Below are positions 7,904 through 16,236 of a stretch of DNA of 39,705 nucleotides, piece by piece. Location of the stretch: assembly GCA_964617565.1 (NCBI GenBank), contig CAZTYH010000022.1, forward strand, positions 1 through 39,705, read 5' to 3'. The position numbers and the translations under genes were made by a program. How positions within the stretch are numbered: the stretch's first letter is position 1; each line of letters starts with the position of its first letter. The DNA comes from JAKJGV01 sp964617565. GTDB lineage: Bacteria; Verrucomicrobiota; Kiritimatiellia; CAIQIC01; JAGNIJ01. Below the pieces are notes generated by a model. That model made no database searches. It had not been told where the DNA came from and worked only from the letters and a program-made list of their open reading frames with translations.

Positions 7904-9622
7904 ATGACGAATCCGCACAAGCAGACCAGCGGCGATCGCGGGATCGCCGTCACGGACGAATACGCATCGAAGGTTCCAGGAAAAGGAATGCGGATCGGCG
8001 AATACACCGTCCTCGAAACACTCGGGCATGGCGCCATGGCCACGGTCTATCTCGCCGTGGACGCAACCGGCCACGAGATCGCGCTCAAGGTTTTCCAGGA
8101 AGGACCGGGCGTCTCGGAAACAATGCTCGAACGGTTCCGTCGCGAAGCGGAGGCTTCGAAGAAACTCCGTCGGCATCCGCATATCATGACCATTTACGCG
8201 ACCGGACGCGACGGTCCGTACCATTACATTTCGATGGAGTCCATCCGCAGGAGCAAGACGCTCGAGGATGCGCTTGAAAATACGCCGATGAGCCTGAACA
8301 CCATTGTTCAGATCATCATCAAGATCGCCCGGGCGCTGCAATATGCGCACATGCATCACATCGTGCATCGCGATGTGAAACCCACCAACATCATGATTGA
8401 TGAATTCGGCGAGCCGCTGCTCTCCGATTTTGGTGTGGCCGAGCTGATTGACTGGCCCTCGTGCACCATGACCGGCGCGCTGACCGGCACACCGCTTTAC
8501 ATGTCGCCCGAGCAGGCGCGCAGCGAGCGCGTCGGCCCGGCAAGCGACATCTACTCGCTCGGCGTCGTGTTGTTCGAGGCGGTAACCGGAGTTTTACCTT
8601 ACACCTGCCAGCACTCCGCACCTGTCAAGGAAGTCCTCGAAGCCGTCAAAAACGAGCCGCCGAAGCGCCCTCGCCTCTTCCGCAAGGAGATTTCGCCCGA
8701 GCTGGAAGCCGTCATGCTGAAAGCGCTGGAGAAAAACCCGAAGGACCGATACATGGACGCGGAAGCTTTCGCCGTGGACCTGGAACGGGCACTGGCCGGG
8801 CGGCGCGTAAGCGCCCATCATTTTTCACCGCTCGATCACGTCCGGCATCTCGTGCGGCGGCACCAACGGATCATCCTCGTCGTGGCCCCCCTCATTCTCG
8901 CGGGTCTTGTTTCCGCCTATTATTACCGTCAAAAACTCATGCGCGCACGGTATGACGATCTTCTCACGCGCGCGCAGCTTCGTAATGCGCTCTACATGCT
9001 GGCCCAGGCTGAAGGACCCGGCCTTGCCAGCGATACTCCGCGCGCGTGGCACGAGATCAGACTCGCACGCAAAGCGATGACAGCCGGGGACTGGCGGACG
9101 GCAAGGAACTCCTTCCAGGCGGCGGCGGACATCAGCCTCGAGATGTCCGATACGCGGACGGCGGCCATCTCACACCTCGACCTTGCACGCTGCGAGGTCA
9201 TGCTGAACAACCGTGACGCTGCAAAACAGATCTACCACCGCATCCTGACCAGCACCGACACCTCGCCCGCGATCGCAAGCCTGGCCCAGCTCGAGTATCT
9301 CAGCCTTCAATTGCTGGAGGGGAATCGCAAGGGCGCTGTCGAGGTCCTGCTCTTGCGTGAACCCCCACCGGACGGCCCCATTCGCGACGCGATGAACTGC
9401 ATGAGCGGCGAGCTTTCCCCGGCCGCCCTCCTGAACCTGATCAACAACATGCCGCAGCAATTCCAGAATGATGCCTACCTGGCCGTTGCGATCCGCTACT
9501 ACATGGATGGCGAAACGCAACGTAGTTCGACCTACCTCCGGCGCAGCATCACCTCCTCGAGACCCCCGGCGGAATGGCCCGCGCCTTTCGCCCGGATGTT
9601 GCACAGCGATCTTAGCCGTTGA
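7904..9622 (+). CDS. Membrane-anchored Hanks-type serine/threonine protein kinase
   Basis: A 572-residue protein from ATG 7904; the ribosome site is weak and the upstream frame runs through the repeat element, so the start is a judgement. Residues 32-300 are a complete protein kinase: LGHGAMATVYLA glycine loop, Lys62 in ALKVFQ, HRDVKPTN (Asp157), DFGVAE (175), GTPLYMSPEQA and SDIYSLGVVLFE. A transmembrane segment lies near 322-341 (IILVVAPLILAGLVSAYYY). The remaining 230 residues are helical with TPR-like character, probably extracytoplasmic. It resembles PknB-type kinases of PVC bacteria. Its stop overlaps a possible TTG start for the following pseudopilin, hinting at a joint function. Substrates are unknown. 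Confidence 0.9.
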   Translation: MTNPHKQTSGDRGIAVTDEYASKVPGKGMRIGEYTVLETLGHGAMATVYLAVDATGHEIALKVFQEGPGVSETMLERFRREAEASKKLRRHPHIMTIYATGRDGPYHYISMESIRRSKTLEDALENTPMSLNTIVQIIIKIARALQYAHMHHIVHRDVKPTNIMIDEFGEPLLSDFGVAELIDWPSCTMTGALTGTPLYMSPEQARSERVGPASDIYSLGVVLFEAVTGVLPYTCQHSAPVKEVLEAVKNEPPKRPRLFRKEISPELEAVMLKALEKNPKDRYMDAEAFAVDLERALAGRRVSAHHFSPLDHVRHLVRRHQRIILVVAPLILAGLVSAYYYRQKLMRARYDDLLTRAQLRNALYMLAQAEGPGLASDTPRAWHEIRLARKAMTAGDWRTARNSFQAAADISLEMSDTRTAAISHLDLARCEVMLNNRDAAKQIYHRILTSTDTSPAIASLAQLEYLSLQLLEGNRKGAVEVLLLREPPPDGPIRDAMNCMSGELSPAALLNLINNMPQQFQNDAYLAVAIRYYMDGETQRSSTYLRRSITSSRPPAEWPAPFARMLHSDLSR

Positions 9623-9657
9623 CGGCTGCATCCGGTCCTTTTACGCTCGAAGCCATC

Positions 9658-10185
9658 ATGTATTTTCATCGGCAAGGCTGGCGCGGAACGCGCGGGTTCA
9701 GTTTGATCGAGCTTCTTGTCGTGTTCGTGCTGCTCTGCTGCATGGCACTGATCGGATGGTTTGCAACCCGGCAAGTGATGATGCGTAAGCACTGCAAACG
9801 AAACCTGTACGCCATCTATAACGCGCTCGAAATGTACGAAATGGATCGCGGAACGCTTCCCCGGCTGGCTTTCTTCCCCGATAAACCCAAGACCGAAAAA
9901 GACAGCCCCCTGGTCGCGTTGCGGCCTTACAGCAGCAGTGCGGATATTTTTATATGTCCCGCGGCGCCGCCGTATCACAGGGAACTCGGCATGACCTACG
10001 TCTGGAACGTGGAGTTGAACGGAAGGAAACTTCATGCCACCGGCGCCCCGGCCTGGATAATGACCGAAATGAGCGCTCTTTCGGAAGCCTTGCCGCCTCC
10101 CCATCTCGGCGTGTACAACGTGCTCTACACCGACGGCCACGTCCGAAAGTCGAAGACCCCACCCGTCGCCCTGCAGGAGATGTAG
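9658..10185 (+). CDS. Pseudopilin-like protein with H-X9-DG motif
   Basis: A 175-residue protein with a type III signal: short basic leader, then GFSLIELLVVFVLLCCMALIGWF, where prepilin peptidase should cut after Gly and Glu5 is present. The C-terminus contains His, exactly nine residues, then DGHV, the prepilin-associated H-X9-DG motif known from planctomycete and verrucomicrobial pseudopilins. ATG 9658 is chosen; an in-frame TTG at 9619 overlaps the kinase stop and would allow coupling. It is separate from the main secretion locus. The role could be a surface or pseudopilus protein, but no partner is visible beyond the kinase. Confidence 0.85.
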   Translation: MYFHRQGWRGTRGFSLIELLVVFVLLCCMALIGWFATRQVMMRKHCKRNLYAIYNALEMYEMDRGTLPRLAFFPDKPKTEKDSPLVALRPYSSSADIFICPAAPPYHRELGMTYVWNVELNGRKLHATGAPAWIMTEMSALSEALPPPHLGVYNVLYTDGHVRKSKTPPVALQEM

Positions 10186-10192
10186 GAAGATT

Positions 10193-10268
10193 GGTTAATA
10201 GTTATTGGTTATCAGTGGCCAGGGTCCTGTAGACAACCGATAACGGATAACTATCACCGAATAACCGG
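10193..10268. repeat. Period-7 word repeat, inverted pair
   Basis: The left arm reads GGTTAAT, AGTTATT, GGTTATC (10193-10213). The right arm (10234-10268), reverse-complemented, reads GGTTATT, CGGTGAT, AGTTATC, CGTTATC, GGTTGTC. About 18 of 24 positions pair between the arms. It lies between convergent genes and covers the last codons of the minus-strand EIIA-fusion gene, so it may also serve as a terminator. Confidence 0.78.
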
Positions 10269-11090
10269 CTTCGTAATTTTAATCAGCGCTTTCCAGAGCT
10301 TCTCGGGCGAATCATGCCCCATCAACTTCTCGCGCGCTTCTTCTTTCTGGAAGATTTGGGCCAGGCCCGAAAGCAACTTCAGATAAAAGGCGCTTGCCGC
10401 CGTGGGAATCACCATGAAGAACACGATGCGCGTAAGCGTACGGCCGGGCCCTCCAAACTTAATGCCCTTGGGGCTCACCCCCAGGGCCATGGTCAAGCCG
10501 CCGCCTTCCACGCCGCGCACGTGCGGAAAAGCAAGACTGTGCCCCACCGCCGTGCATGCAATCGCCTCGCGCTTCAGGGCCTCCTCCAGCAAGCGCGCTC
10601 CATTGTCCACGAACCCCTCCGCCTCCATCTTCGAGCAAAGTTCGGCCAATACATCGTCACGTTCTATCGAAGCCAGTTCGGGTACCATCAGCTCCGGTGA
10701 AGAGAACCGTTCAATCCCGACTTTTGGCGGTTCGCTGCGCCGCTGGCGCCGCCCGATGTTGCGCGGAGAGGATTCCGGATAATAAAGCAATCGCGCGCAG
10801 TTCGGACAGGCATGCAACCGGTCGGCGGCATGAACCGCGTGAACCATGCTCACCGGCAAAGACATGCCGCACGCCGAGCACACCCCGTTGGCGATCGGCA
10901 CAATACCGAGCGTCGCCTTCTTCTCAAGCCGCCGGAATTGAGCGGCAATCGGCGCCGGAAGCTGCTCGTACATTTCCCGGATCGCGGCTTCCAACTGTTC
11001 CATGCGGGCATCCGGCATCGAGGCCTCCTGCTGTGCCCGCGCAATCAACAAATCCTGAAGCTGAATCAAATGATTAATTGTCTTCTGCAT
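10254..11090 (-). CDS. C4 zinc-ribbon and PTS EIIA fusion protein
   Basis: A 278-residue two-part protein. ATG 11090 is chosen for the AAAGGA just upstream; the open frame extends further without such a site. Residues 1-60 are a helical, coiled-coil-like segment. Residues 68-105 form a zinc ribbon with Cys71, 74, 95 and 98 (CSACG and CPNC, then ARLLYY), like C4-type zinc-ribbon proteins of the CT398/zf-RING_7 class. Residues about 128-278 are a PTS EIIA domain of the PtsN/fructose type with phospho-acceptor His190 in LAFPHVRG. Such a fusion suggests phosphorylation-dependent control of a nucleic-acid or protein-binding module. It is divergent from a second EIIA gene and a transporter. No EI or HPr is in the window. 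Confidence 0.82.
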   Translation of the reverse strand: MQKTINHLIQLQDLLIARAQQEASMPDARMEQLEAAIREMYEQLPAPIAAQFRRLEKKATLGIVPIANGVCSACGMSLPVSMVHAVHAADRLHACPNCARLLYYPESSPRNIGRRQRRSEPPKVGIERFSSPELMVPELASIERDDVLAELCSKMEAEGFVDNGARLLEEALKREAIACTAVGHSLAFPHVRGVEGGGLTMALGVSPKGIKFGGPGRTLTRIVFFMVIPTAASAFYLKLLSGLAQIFQKEEAREKLMGHDSPEKLWKALIKITKPVIR

Positions 11091-11213
11091 GAGTCCTTTC
11101 GTGGATCTCGCTGTGCCTTGCGGCTCGATGGTGCTATGATCCGTCACAACATCCGCCTCCTGTATGGCGGGATGGCGTTTCGCAAACGCATCCTTTATAA
11201 CATCGCCCTGTTG

Positions 11214-11230
11214 CAATTCAATTAGAATTG
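11214..11230. promoter_or_regulatory. Inverted repeat in the EIIA divergent promoter region
   Basis: CAATTC, a 5-base spacer and GAATTG form a perfect palindrome between the two divergent EIIA genes, 124 bases from the minus-strand start and 112 from the plus-strand start. Further right is TTGATATTGATATTGA (11273-11290 area), a short direct repeat. Either could bind a regulator shared by both genes; this is inference. No gene is seen elsewhere in 11091-11341. Confidence 0.3.
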
Positions 11231-11341
11231 TATTGCCAGAATCAGCCCGGGTTCTCCAGGCACAGAAATATCACTTGATATTGATATTGACCCACGGCGG
11301 CACATGTTCAGAATAGGCGAGTCTTGACGAAGGAGTCCGTG

Positions 11342-11797
11342 ATGAATCTCAAGAAAGTACTTTCGGCCGACACGATTGCTCTTCACCTGAAGAGCGATAC
11401 GAAGGACGGCATCATCGAGGAGATGATTGACCTGTTGATGGCGGCTGGAAAGATTCGCGATCTTAAAGATAGAAAAGAAGCCTTGCGGGTCGTTTTGGAG
11501 CGTGAGCGCAAAATGTCCACCGGCATGCAGTGCGGCATCGCCATTCCCCATGGCAAAACGGATCGGGTGGACAATCTCGTCGCCGCGATCGCGCTCAAAC
11601 CCGAGGGAGTGGACTTCGGATCCCTCGATGGACAACCCTCCCGGATTTTCGTCATGACGCTCTCCCCCGACACCCGAACCGGTCCCCACATCCAGTTTCT
11701 CGCAGAAATCAGCAGGCAGCTCAACGATCCTGCCGTTCGCGAGAAAATCCTCCAGGCGGAGCGCCCGGAGGAAATTCTCGATATTCTATCCTCTTGA
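11342..11797 (+). CDS. PtsN-like PTS EIIA domain protein
   Basis: A 151-residue stand-alone EIIA of the nitrogen/fructose type. ATG 11342 is preferred; AAGGAG at 11330-11335 sits 6 bases upstream. The phospho-acceptor is in IAIPHGKTD, preceded by REKALRV-like helices (KEALRVVLERERKMSTGMQ) typical of the fold. In proteobacteria EIIA-Ntr regulates potassium transport and other processes by its phosphorylation state rather than carrying sugar. The antiporter starts 55 bases downstream on the same strand, which fits a regulatory link to ion transport. No EIIB or EIIC follows, so sugar uptake is unlikely. Confidence 0.9.
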   Translation: MNLKKVLSADTIALHLKSDTKDGIIEEMIDLLMAAGKIRDLKDRKEALRVVLERERKMSTGMQCGIAIPHGKTDRVDNLVAAIALKPEGVDFGSLDGQPSRIFVMTLSPDTRTGPHIQFLAEISRQLNDPAVREKILQAERPEEILDILSS

Positions 11798-11852
11798 TAT
11801 CCTTTGCCCGCGGCGGCAGGATGTGCTTTAACAGGAGGTGCTTTTTCAGGCC

Positions 11853-13481
11853 ATGATTGAAAGTTCAACATCTTCCATGGATGTCGTCATGTTGCGGTTG
11901 GTGCTGCAACTGGCCGTCATTTTTATATTTGCGCGCCTCGGCGGCTTCATCTTCAGCCGCCTGCTCAAACTGCCCAGTGTGCTCGGGGAACTCTGCGCCG
12001 GCCTGCTCATCGGCCCTTACGCGCTCGGCGGCATGCATGTCCCCGGCGCAGGAACGCTCTTTCCGCTCGCAAGCGATTCTCTTGCCGTCAGCCCGGAGCT
12101 GTATGGTTTTGCCACCCTGGCCTCGATCCTCCTCCTTTTCCTGTCCGGGCTCGAAAGCGATCTGACTTTATTCGTCCGCTACTCTGTGGTCGGCATCGCG
12201 GTCGGTGTCGGCGGCGTGGTGCTTTCGTTTCTCGGCGGCGCGTACGCCGCCATCTTTTTCGGCCTTGCCCCCTCGTTTTCCTCTCCCACCGCACTGTTTC
12301 TAGGCGTGGTGTCCACGGCAACGTCCGTCGGCATTACCGCGCGCATCCTGGCCGACAAGCGCAAGATGGATTCACCCGAAGGGGTGACCATTCTCGCCGC
12401 CGCCGTGCTCGACGATGTGCTGGGTATCGTGTTGCTGGCCGTGGTGGTCGCCATCTCGCGCATCCAGACATCGGGAGGCCAGGTCAACTGGGCCGACGTA
12501 GGCCGCATTTCCGCGAAAGCCATCGGTTTCTGGCTTGTTTTCACCGTCATTGGGCTGGTTTCCGCGCGGCGAATCACCAAGCTTCTAAAGCCGCTTCGCT
12601 CCATGGAAGTCATTGCCTCCATCGCGTTCGGCCTCGCGCTCCTGATGGCCGGGCTCATGGAAATGGCCGGACTTGCGCTCATCATCGGCGCATATGTGAC
12701 CGGATTGGCGCTTTCCCGCACCGATCTGGCGCATGCCATCCAGAATCAGCTCCACGGCATGTACAATATGCTCGTGCCGGTCTTCTTCTGCGTCATGGGC
12801 ATGATGGTGAATTTCGCCGAACTCAAACCGGTTTTCGTTTTCGGCCTCGTCTTCAGCGTCATCGCCGTGGCCGCCAAGCTGATCGGTTGCGGACTGCCCG
12901 CCCACCTCATGAACTTCAACCGGATCGGCGCGTTGCGGATCGGTCTCGGCATGGTGCCGCGCGGAGAAGTAGCATTGATCGTCGCCGGCATTGGACTTTC
13001 CACCGGCAGCATCGAGCACGACGTGTTCGGCGCCGCCGTCATGATGACGTTGTTGACCACGCTGCTGGCGCCGCCGCTTCTGGCCCATTCCTTTACCGAC
13101 AAACCCGGAGTGAAACATCGCGCAGAAGCATCCATGGAGGAAATCAAACATATCGCCCTCGATTTCCCTTCCACGGACATCGCCTCCTTCATGTTCTCCC
13201 GGCTCGCGCAGGCGTTCCGCAACGAGGAGTTTTTCGTCTACCGCCTGGGGCCCGATGTCCAGACCTACCAGATACGCAAGGACGACATGGTGTTCACGCT
13301 CGCACAGGAAGGCGATGCGATTCAACTCTCCGCGCCGGCGAAGTACGAGCATGTTGCGCGTTTCATCTTCCTCGAAGAACTGCTGACGCTCCAGGACCTT
13401 GCCACATCGTTTGAACGCATGCACAATCTCGATGGCATGAAGAGCGACCTGATCAAGGGCGTGTTCGACGGCGAAGATTGA
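11853..13481 (+). CDS. CPA2-family cation:proton antiporter
   Basis: A 542-residue membrane protein with about 12 hydrophobic segments over residues 10-410 and a soluble tail of about 130 residues. It has LGGFIFSRLLKLPSVLGELCAGLLIGP at the start and VVLGxxxT/ILADKRKM and AAVLDDVLGI in the core, where the paired Asp is the expected ion-binding site of NhaA/NapA/KefB-like exchangers. It lacks the TrkA-N domain found in KefB/KefC. The tail (from about 425) has no recognised fold and could be the target of the neighbouring EIIA. The start is uncertain: AGGAGG at 11833-11838 is 14 bases from ATG 11853, and a GTG at 11838 is in frame. The ion (sodium or potassium) is not determined. Confidence 0.88.
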   Translation: MIESSTSSMDVVMLRLVLQLAVIFIFARLGGFIFSRLLKLPSVLGELCAGLLIGPYALGGMHVPGAGTLFPLASDSLAVSPELYGFATLASILLLFLSGLESDLTLFVRYSVVGIAVGVGGVVLSFLGGAYAAIFFGLAPSFSSPTALFLGVVSTATSVGITARILADKRKMDSPEGVTILAAAVLDDVLGIVLLAVVVAISRIQTSGGQVNWADVGRISAKAIGFWLVFTVIGLVSARRITKLLKPLRSMEVIASIAFGLALLMAGLMEMAGLALIIGAYVTGLALSRTDLAHAIQNQLHGMYNMLVPVFFCVMGMMVNFAELKPVFVFGLVFSVIAVAAKLIGCGLPAHLMNFNRIGALRIGLGMVPRGEVALIVAGIGLSTGSIEHDVFGAAVMMTLLTTLLAPPLLAHSFTDKPGVKHRAEASMEEIKHIALDFPSTDIASFMFSRLAQAFRNEEFFVYRLGPDVQTYQIRKDDMVFTLAQEGDAIQLSAPAKYEHVARFIFLEELLTLQDLATSFERMHNLDGMKSDLIKGVFDGED

Positions 13482-13531
13482 GGACCCGCCGTTCCGGGTC
13501 GGCGATAGCGGATCAGGAAAAACAACAAGTC

Positions 13532-14122
13532 ATGACTACACAACAACAGGAATGGAATATCAAGGAGCGCGGCGAAACATGCCAGGGCTGCTCCAAACCA
13601 TTTGGCGACGAAGAACCGTTTTTTTCACGCCTGGATTTCGGCGCGGAAGGCTACACCCGCAGGGATTACTGCACCGTGTGCTGGACCGATGCCGCGCGCC
13701 GCGGCGCGCTAAGCTCATGGAAATCCATTTTCAAGGTACCCCCCCCGCCCGCCCCCGAACCGCTGCAGAAAGAAACCGCGGAGTCCCTCCTGCGCAAGCT
13801 GATGGAGAGCGAGGACCCCGCAAAGCTTAACACGATCTATATCCTCGCCGTCATGCTGGAGCGGAAACGATTGCTCGTGGAACAGGACGTCCAGGTGCGC
13901 GAAGACGGCGTGAAGGTGCGGGTGTATGAGCACAGGAAAACGGGCGAAACTTTCATCGTGAAAGACCCTGGCCTCAAGCTGTCCGAATTGACCAGCGTGC
14001 AGGAAGAAGTGGTCGCCATGCTCGGTGGCGGGGCAAACGGAGATCCCGGTGGCGACCCCATGCCCGTACAGGAATCACCCGCACCGCCCGAAAACGAAAC
14101 GACCAGCCATGCTGGACCTTAA
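13532..14122 (+). CDS. Small CxxC zinc-ribbon-like protein of unknown function
   Basis: A 196-residue soluble protein. Cys17-Cys20 (CQGC) and Cys47-Cys50 (CTVCW) flank about 26 residues and probably bind zinc. The middle section (about 85-160) is helical then beta-rich and the end is rich in Gly, Pro and Glu. I recognise the pattern as a recurrent hypothetical family in PVC bacteria but cannot give a function. The start lacks a strong ribosome site. A small hairpin (13483-13500, GACCCG/CGGGTC) precedes it. The 3' end overlaps the next gene by 14 bases, suggesting co-expression. Confidence 0.7.
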   Translation: MTTQQQEWNIKERGETCQGCSKPFGDEEPFFSRLDFGAEGYTRRDYCTVCWTDAARRGALSSWKSIFKVPPPPAPEPLQKETAESLLRKLMESEDPAKLNTIYILAVMLERKRLLVEQDVQVREDGVKVRVYEHRKTGETFIVKDPGLKLSELTSVQEEVVAMLGGGANGDPGGDPMPVQESPAPPENETTSHAGP

Positions 14123-15668
14123 AATAAGCGGGGGACAGGTTTTTAATGGAACAGGCTGCGAGCCGATAGCCGCCGACATCGGTGTGCGCGGAAATCGGAT
14201 TGAAGCCGTGGGCGACCTTTCCCTCGTCGAAGCGCAGACCGGCCTGGATGCCCGCGGCAAGTGTGTCTGTCCGGGCTTCATAGATGTTCACTCACACTCA
14301 GACTCCTATATTCTCATCGAGCCGTCCGCTGCGAGCAAAGTGTTCCAGGGTATCACCACGGAAATCGTCGGCAATTGCGGTGCTTCCGCCGCGCCACGCG
14401 TCGGCGCGTATCTCATGCCTTCCGACTGGCGCGAAAAAAAATATCCCGGCCCCTGGAGCAGCGTAGCCGAATACCGCGCGCTGGTGGACCGCGCGAAACC
14501 CGCGGTCAACATCCGCATGCTGATCGGACACAATTCGATCCGCGCCGGCGTCATCGGCTACGACGCGCGCGAAGCGACCGCGGATGAAATACGCCGGATG
14601 GCCGATCTGCTCGCGGAATCGCTGGATGAGGGTGGCGCAGGCTTCAGCACGGGGCTGATTTATTCGCCGGGCCTGTTCGCGACGCGCGAGGAAGTTGTTG
14701 CCCTTGCTCAGGTTGCGGCAGAACGCGGCAAAATCTATACGTCGCACATGCGGAGCGAAGGCGCGCGCCTGCTCGAAGCACTCGATGAGACGCTCGAAAT
14801 CGGCCGCCGGAGCGGCGCACGCGTGGAAGTATCGCACCTCAAAACATCCGGACGGCGAAACTGGCACTTGATAGATGCCGCTCTCGATAAAATCAGAAAC
14901 GCTCGACGCGACGGGATTCCGGTCGCGGCCGACCGGTATCCATACACCGCGGCCTGCACGGATCTCGATGTGATCCTGCCCGACTGGGCTTCCGGCGGTG
15001 GCTCGGAGGCCGCCTTGCAGAGACTTCGCGACCGCGCGACACGATCGAAAATCCGTGACGCGCTTCGCGCTTCGCGCGACGAGCAATACTGGGAAAGTGT
15101 CAACATCGGCTCCACGCACAATCCGGACAACGCCGCCTTCCAAGGCATGCGACTTGTGGATGTTGCCACGCGGCTCGACATGGAACCCGTGGACGCGGCC
15201 CTCCACCTGATGGATACCGATTCGCTTCACACCGCGGCCATCTTCTTCGGAATGAGCGAAGAGAATATGTGGAGAATTCTTGCCGAGCCTTACGTCATGA
15301 TCGGGTCCGACGCGTCGCTGCGCGCGCCCGAAGGGCCCTTGAGCCATGACCATCCCCACCCGCGCGCTTACGGAACTTTCCCACGCATCCTCCGCGCATC
15401 GCTGGACGGTAAAACAATCGCGTTGCCCGAGGCCATTCGCAAGATGACCTCGCTGCCGGCGGAGCAATTCGGGCTTTCCGATCGCGGCATCATCGAGCGG
15501 GGGAAAGTTGCGGACATCGTGGTGTTCGACCCGAAAGCAGTCCGTGATACCGCCACTTATGAGCGACCCCACCAACTCGCGGAAGGCGTGGAGGCGCTGA
15601 TCGTCAACGGTGCGCTGACCGTCCGAGATGGCCGCCCGACGGGAAAGCACGGCGGTTGCTTCATCTAG
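14109..15668 (+). CDS. N-acyl-D-amino-acid deacylase (D-aminoacylase)
   Basis: A 519-residue amidohydrolase. ATG 14109 begins the family-typical MLDLKISGGQVFNGTG; the open frame upstream overlaps the previous gene. Metal-binding HSHSD is at 61-65, the bridging Cys90 is in GNCG, then TSHMRSEG, EVSHLKTSG and late IGSDA. HPRAYGTFPRIL near the C-terminus is diagnostic for the D-aminoacylase group. These enzymes hydrolyse N-acyl-D-amino acids, with roles in cell-wall or D-amino-acid turnover. The stop overlaps the stop of the convergent HIT gene by 4 bases. Substrate range is not predictable. Confidence 0.93.
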   Translation: MLDLKISGGQVFNGTGCEPIAADIGVRGNRIEAVGDLSLVEAQTGLDARGKCVCPGFIDVHSHSDSYILIEPSAASKVFQGITTEIVGNCGASAAPRVGAYLMPSDWREKKYPGPWSSVAEYRALVDRAKPAVNIRMLIGHNSIRAGVIGYDAREATADEIRRMADLLAESLDEGGAGFSTGLIYSPGLFATREEVVALAQVAAERGKIYTSHMRSEGARLLEALDETLEIGRRSGARVEVSHLKTSGRRNWHLIDAALDKIRNARRDGIPVAADRYPYTAACTDLDVILPDWASGGGSEAALQRLRDRATRSKIRDALRASRDEQYWESVNIGSTHNPDNAAFQGMRLVDVATRLDMEPVDAALHLMDTDSLHTAAIFFGMSEENMWRILAEPYVMIGSDASLRAPEGPLSHDHPHPRAYGTFPRILRASLDGKTIALPEAIRKMTSLPAEQFGLSDRGIIERGKVADIVVFDPKAVRDTATYERPHQLAEGVEALIVNGALTVRDGRPTGKHGGCFI

Positions 15669-16051
15669 CCGCTGGTCGGATAATCTGCTTTCCCCGGGAT
15701 CACCCCACGTACACCGCCGCGCGGACGGCGCACGTCACCCGCGCGCCGGGGAATCAGGTGAATATGTGCATGCGGCACCGTTTGCCCGGCCAGCCGCCCA
15801 TCATTTATACCGAGGTTGCAGGCCTGCACGGCCCCATCCCCGGCCGCCAGATCTTCAAACACGGCCTTGGCGAGGCGATGCACCGCAGCCCACTCATCCG
15901 CTGTCAGCTCCCGGAACGAGGCCACATGGCGGCGGGGTATGATCAGCGTATGGCCTGGTGACACCGGATATAAATCCCTGATCGCAAAACAGGGGCCATC
16001 CTCGGCAATGATTCGCTCATCCGGAATTGTGCAAAACGGGCATGAAGTCAT
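15665..16051 (-). CDS. HIT-family nucleotide hydrolase/transferase
   Basis: A 128-residue histidine-triad protein. The catalytic triad HAHIH (His94, 96, 98) in QTVPHAHIHLIPR is intact, and CPFC at 4-7 is the usual zinc-binding N-terminus. The size fits the Hint/Fhit branch that cleaves nucleotide phosphoramidates or dinucleoside polyphosphates. There is no clear ribosome site before ATG 16051; a terminator-like structure sits about 20 bases upstream, so expression may be low, leaderless or attenuated. Confidence 0.93.
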   Translation of the reverse strand: MTSCPFCTIPDERIIAEDGPCFAIRDLYPVSPGHTLIIPRRHVASFRELTADEWAAVHRLAKAVFEDLAAGDGAVQACNLGINDGRLAGQTVPHAHIHLIPRRAGDVRRPRGGVRGVIPGKADYPTSG

Positions 16052-16069
16052 TGGATTATCGTTTGGGAA

Positions 16070-16176
16070 AAGAAAAAGGCTCTGCGGCCGGGCCAGGCTC
16101 TTAAGAGGCTAATCTCTTCAGACTTTGACTCTTTCTCGGTATATTTGATCCCCAAGGCTGACCGGGCCGCAGAGTC
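16070..16176 (-). ncRNA. Probable structured small RNA of about 107 nt, type unknown
   Basis: On the minus strand the segment starts with GACTCTGCGGCC and ends with GGCCGCAGAGCC followed by TTTTTCTTTT. The ends pair as a closing stem of about 12 bp with one A-C mismatch near the base and further imperfect pairs inside. An internal hairpin (AAGAG/CTCTT) lies near the centre. A promoter with 17-base spacing places +1 at 16176, the first base of the stem. It sits between the ORF6N stop and the HIT start. I do not see the SRP RNA core motif, tmRNA features or a riboswitch I know. Alternatives are a large terminator for the ORF6N gene or an attenuator for HIT. Confidence 0.5.
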
Positions 16177-16183
16177 ACTAAAT

Positions 16184-16212
16184 ATAGTACCCACCCTCCC
16201 CTGTGTAGTTAA
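16184..16212 (-). promoter_or_regulatory. Promoter for the putative small RNA
   Basis: On the minus strand TTAACT (16212-16207), 17 bases, then TACTAT (16189-16184), with seven bases to a G at 16176. Geometry is ideal for a sigma-70 promoter. Confidence 0.5.
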
Positions 16213-16236
16213 GAAAATTTACGCTTTTTGTGCAGG

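Noticed and set aside
14298..15650. A 450-residue open frame on the minus strand opposite the D-aminoacylase
   Set aside because: Antisense shadow with no domain signal.
16070..16176. SRP RNA or tmRNA for the structured RNA
   Set aside because: The conserved SRP GNAR/GGAA core and tmRNA tag and tRNA-like ends are absent; 6S could not be confirmed by eye.
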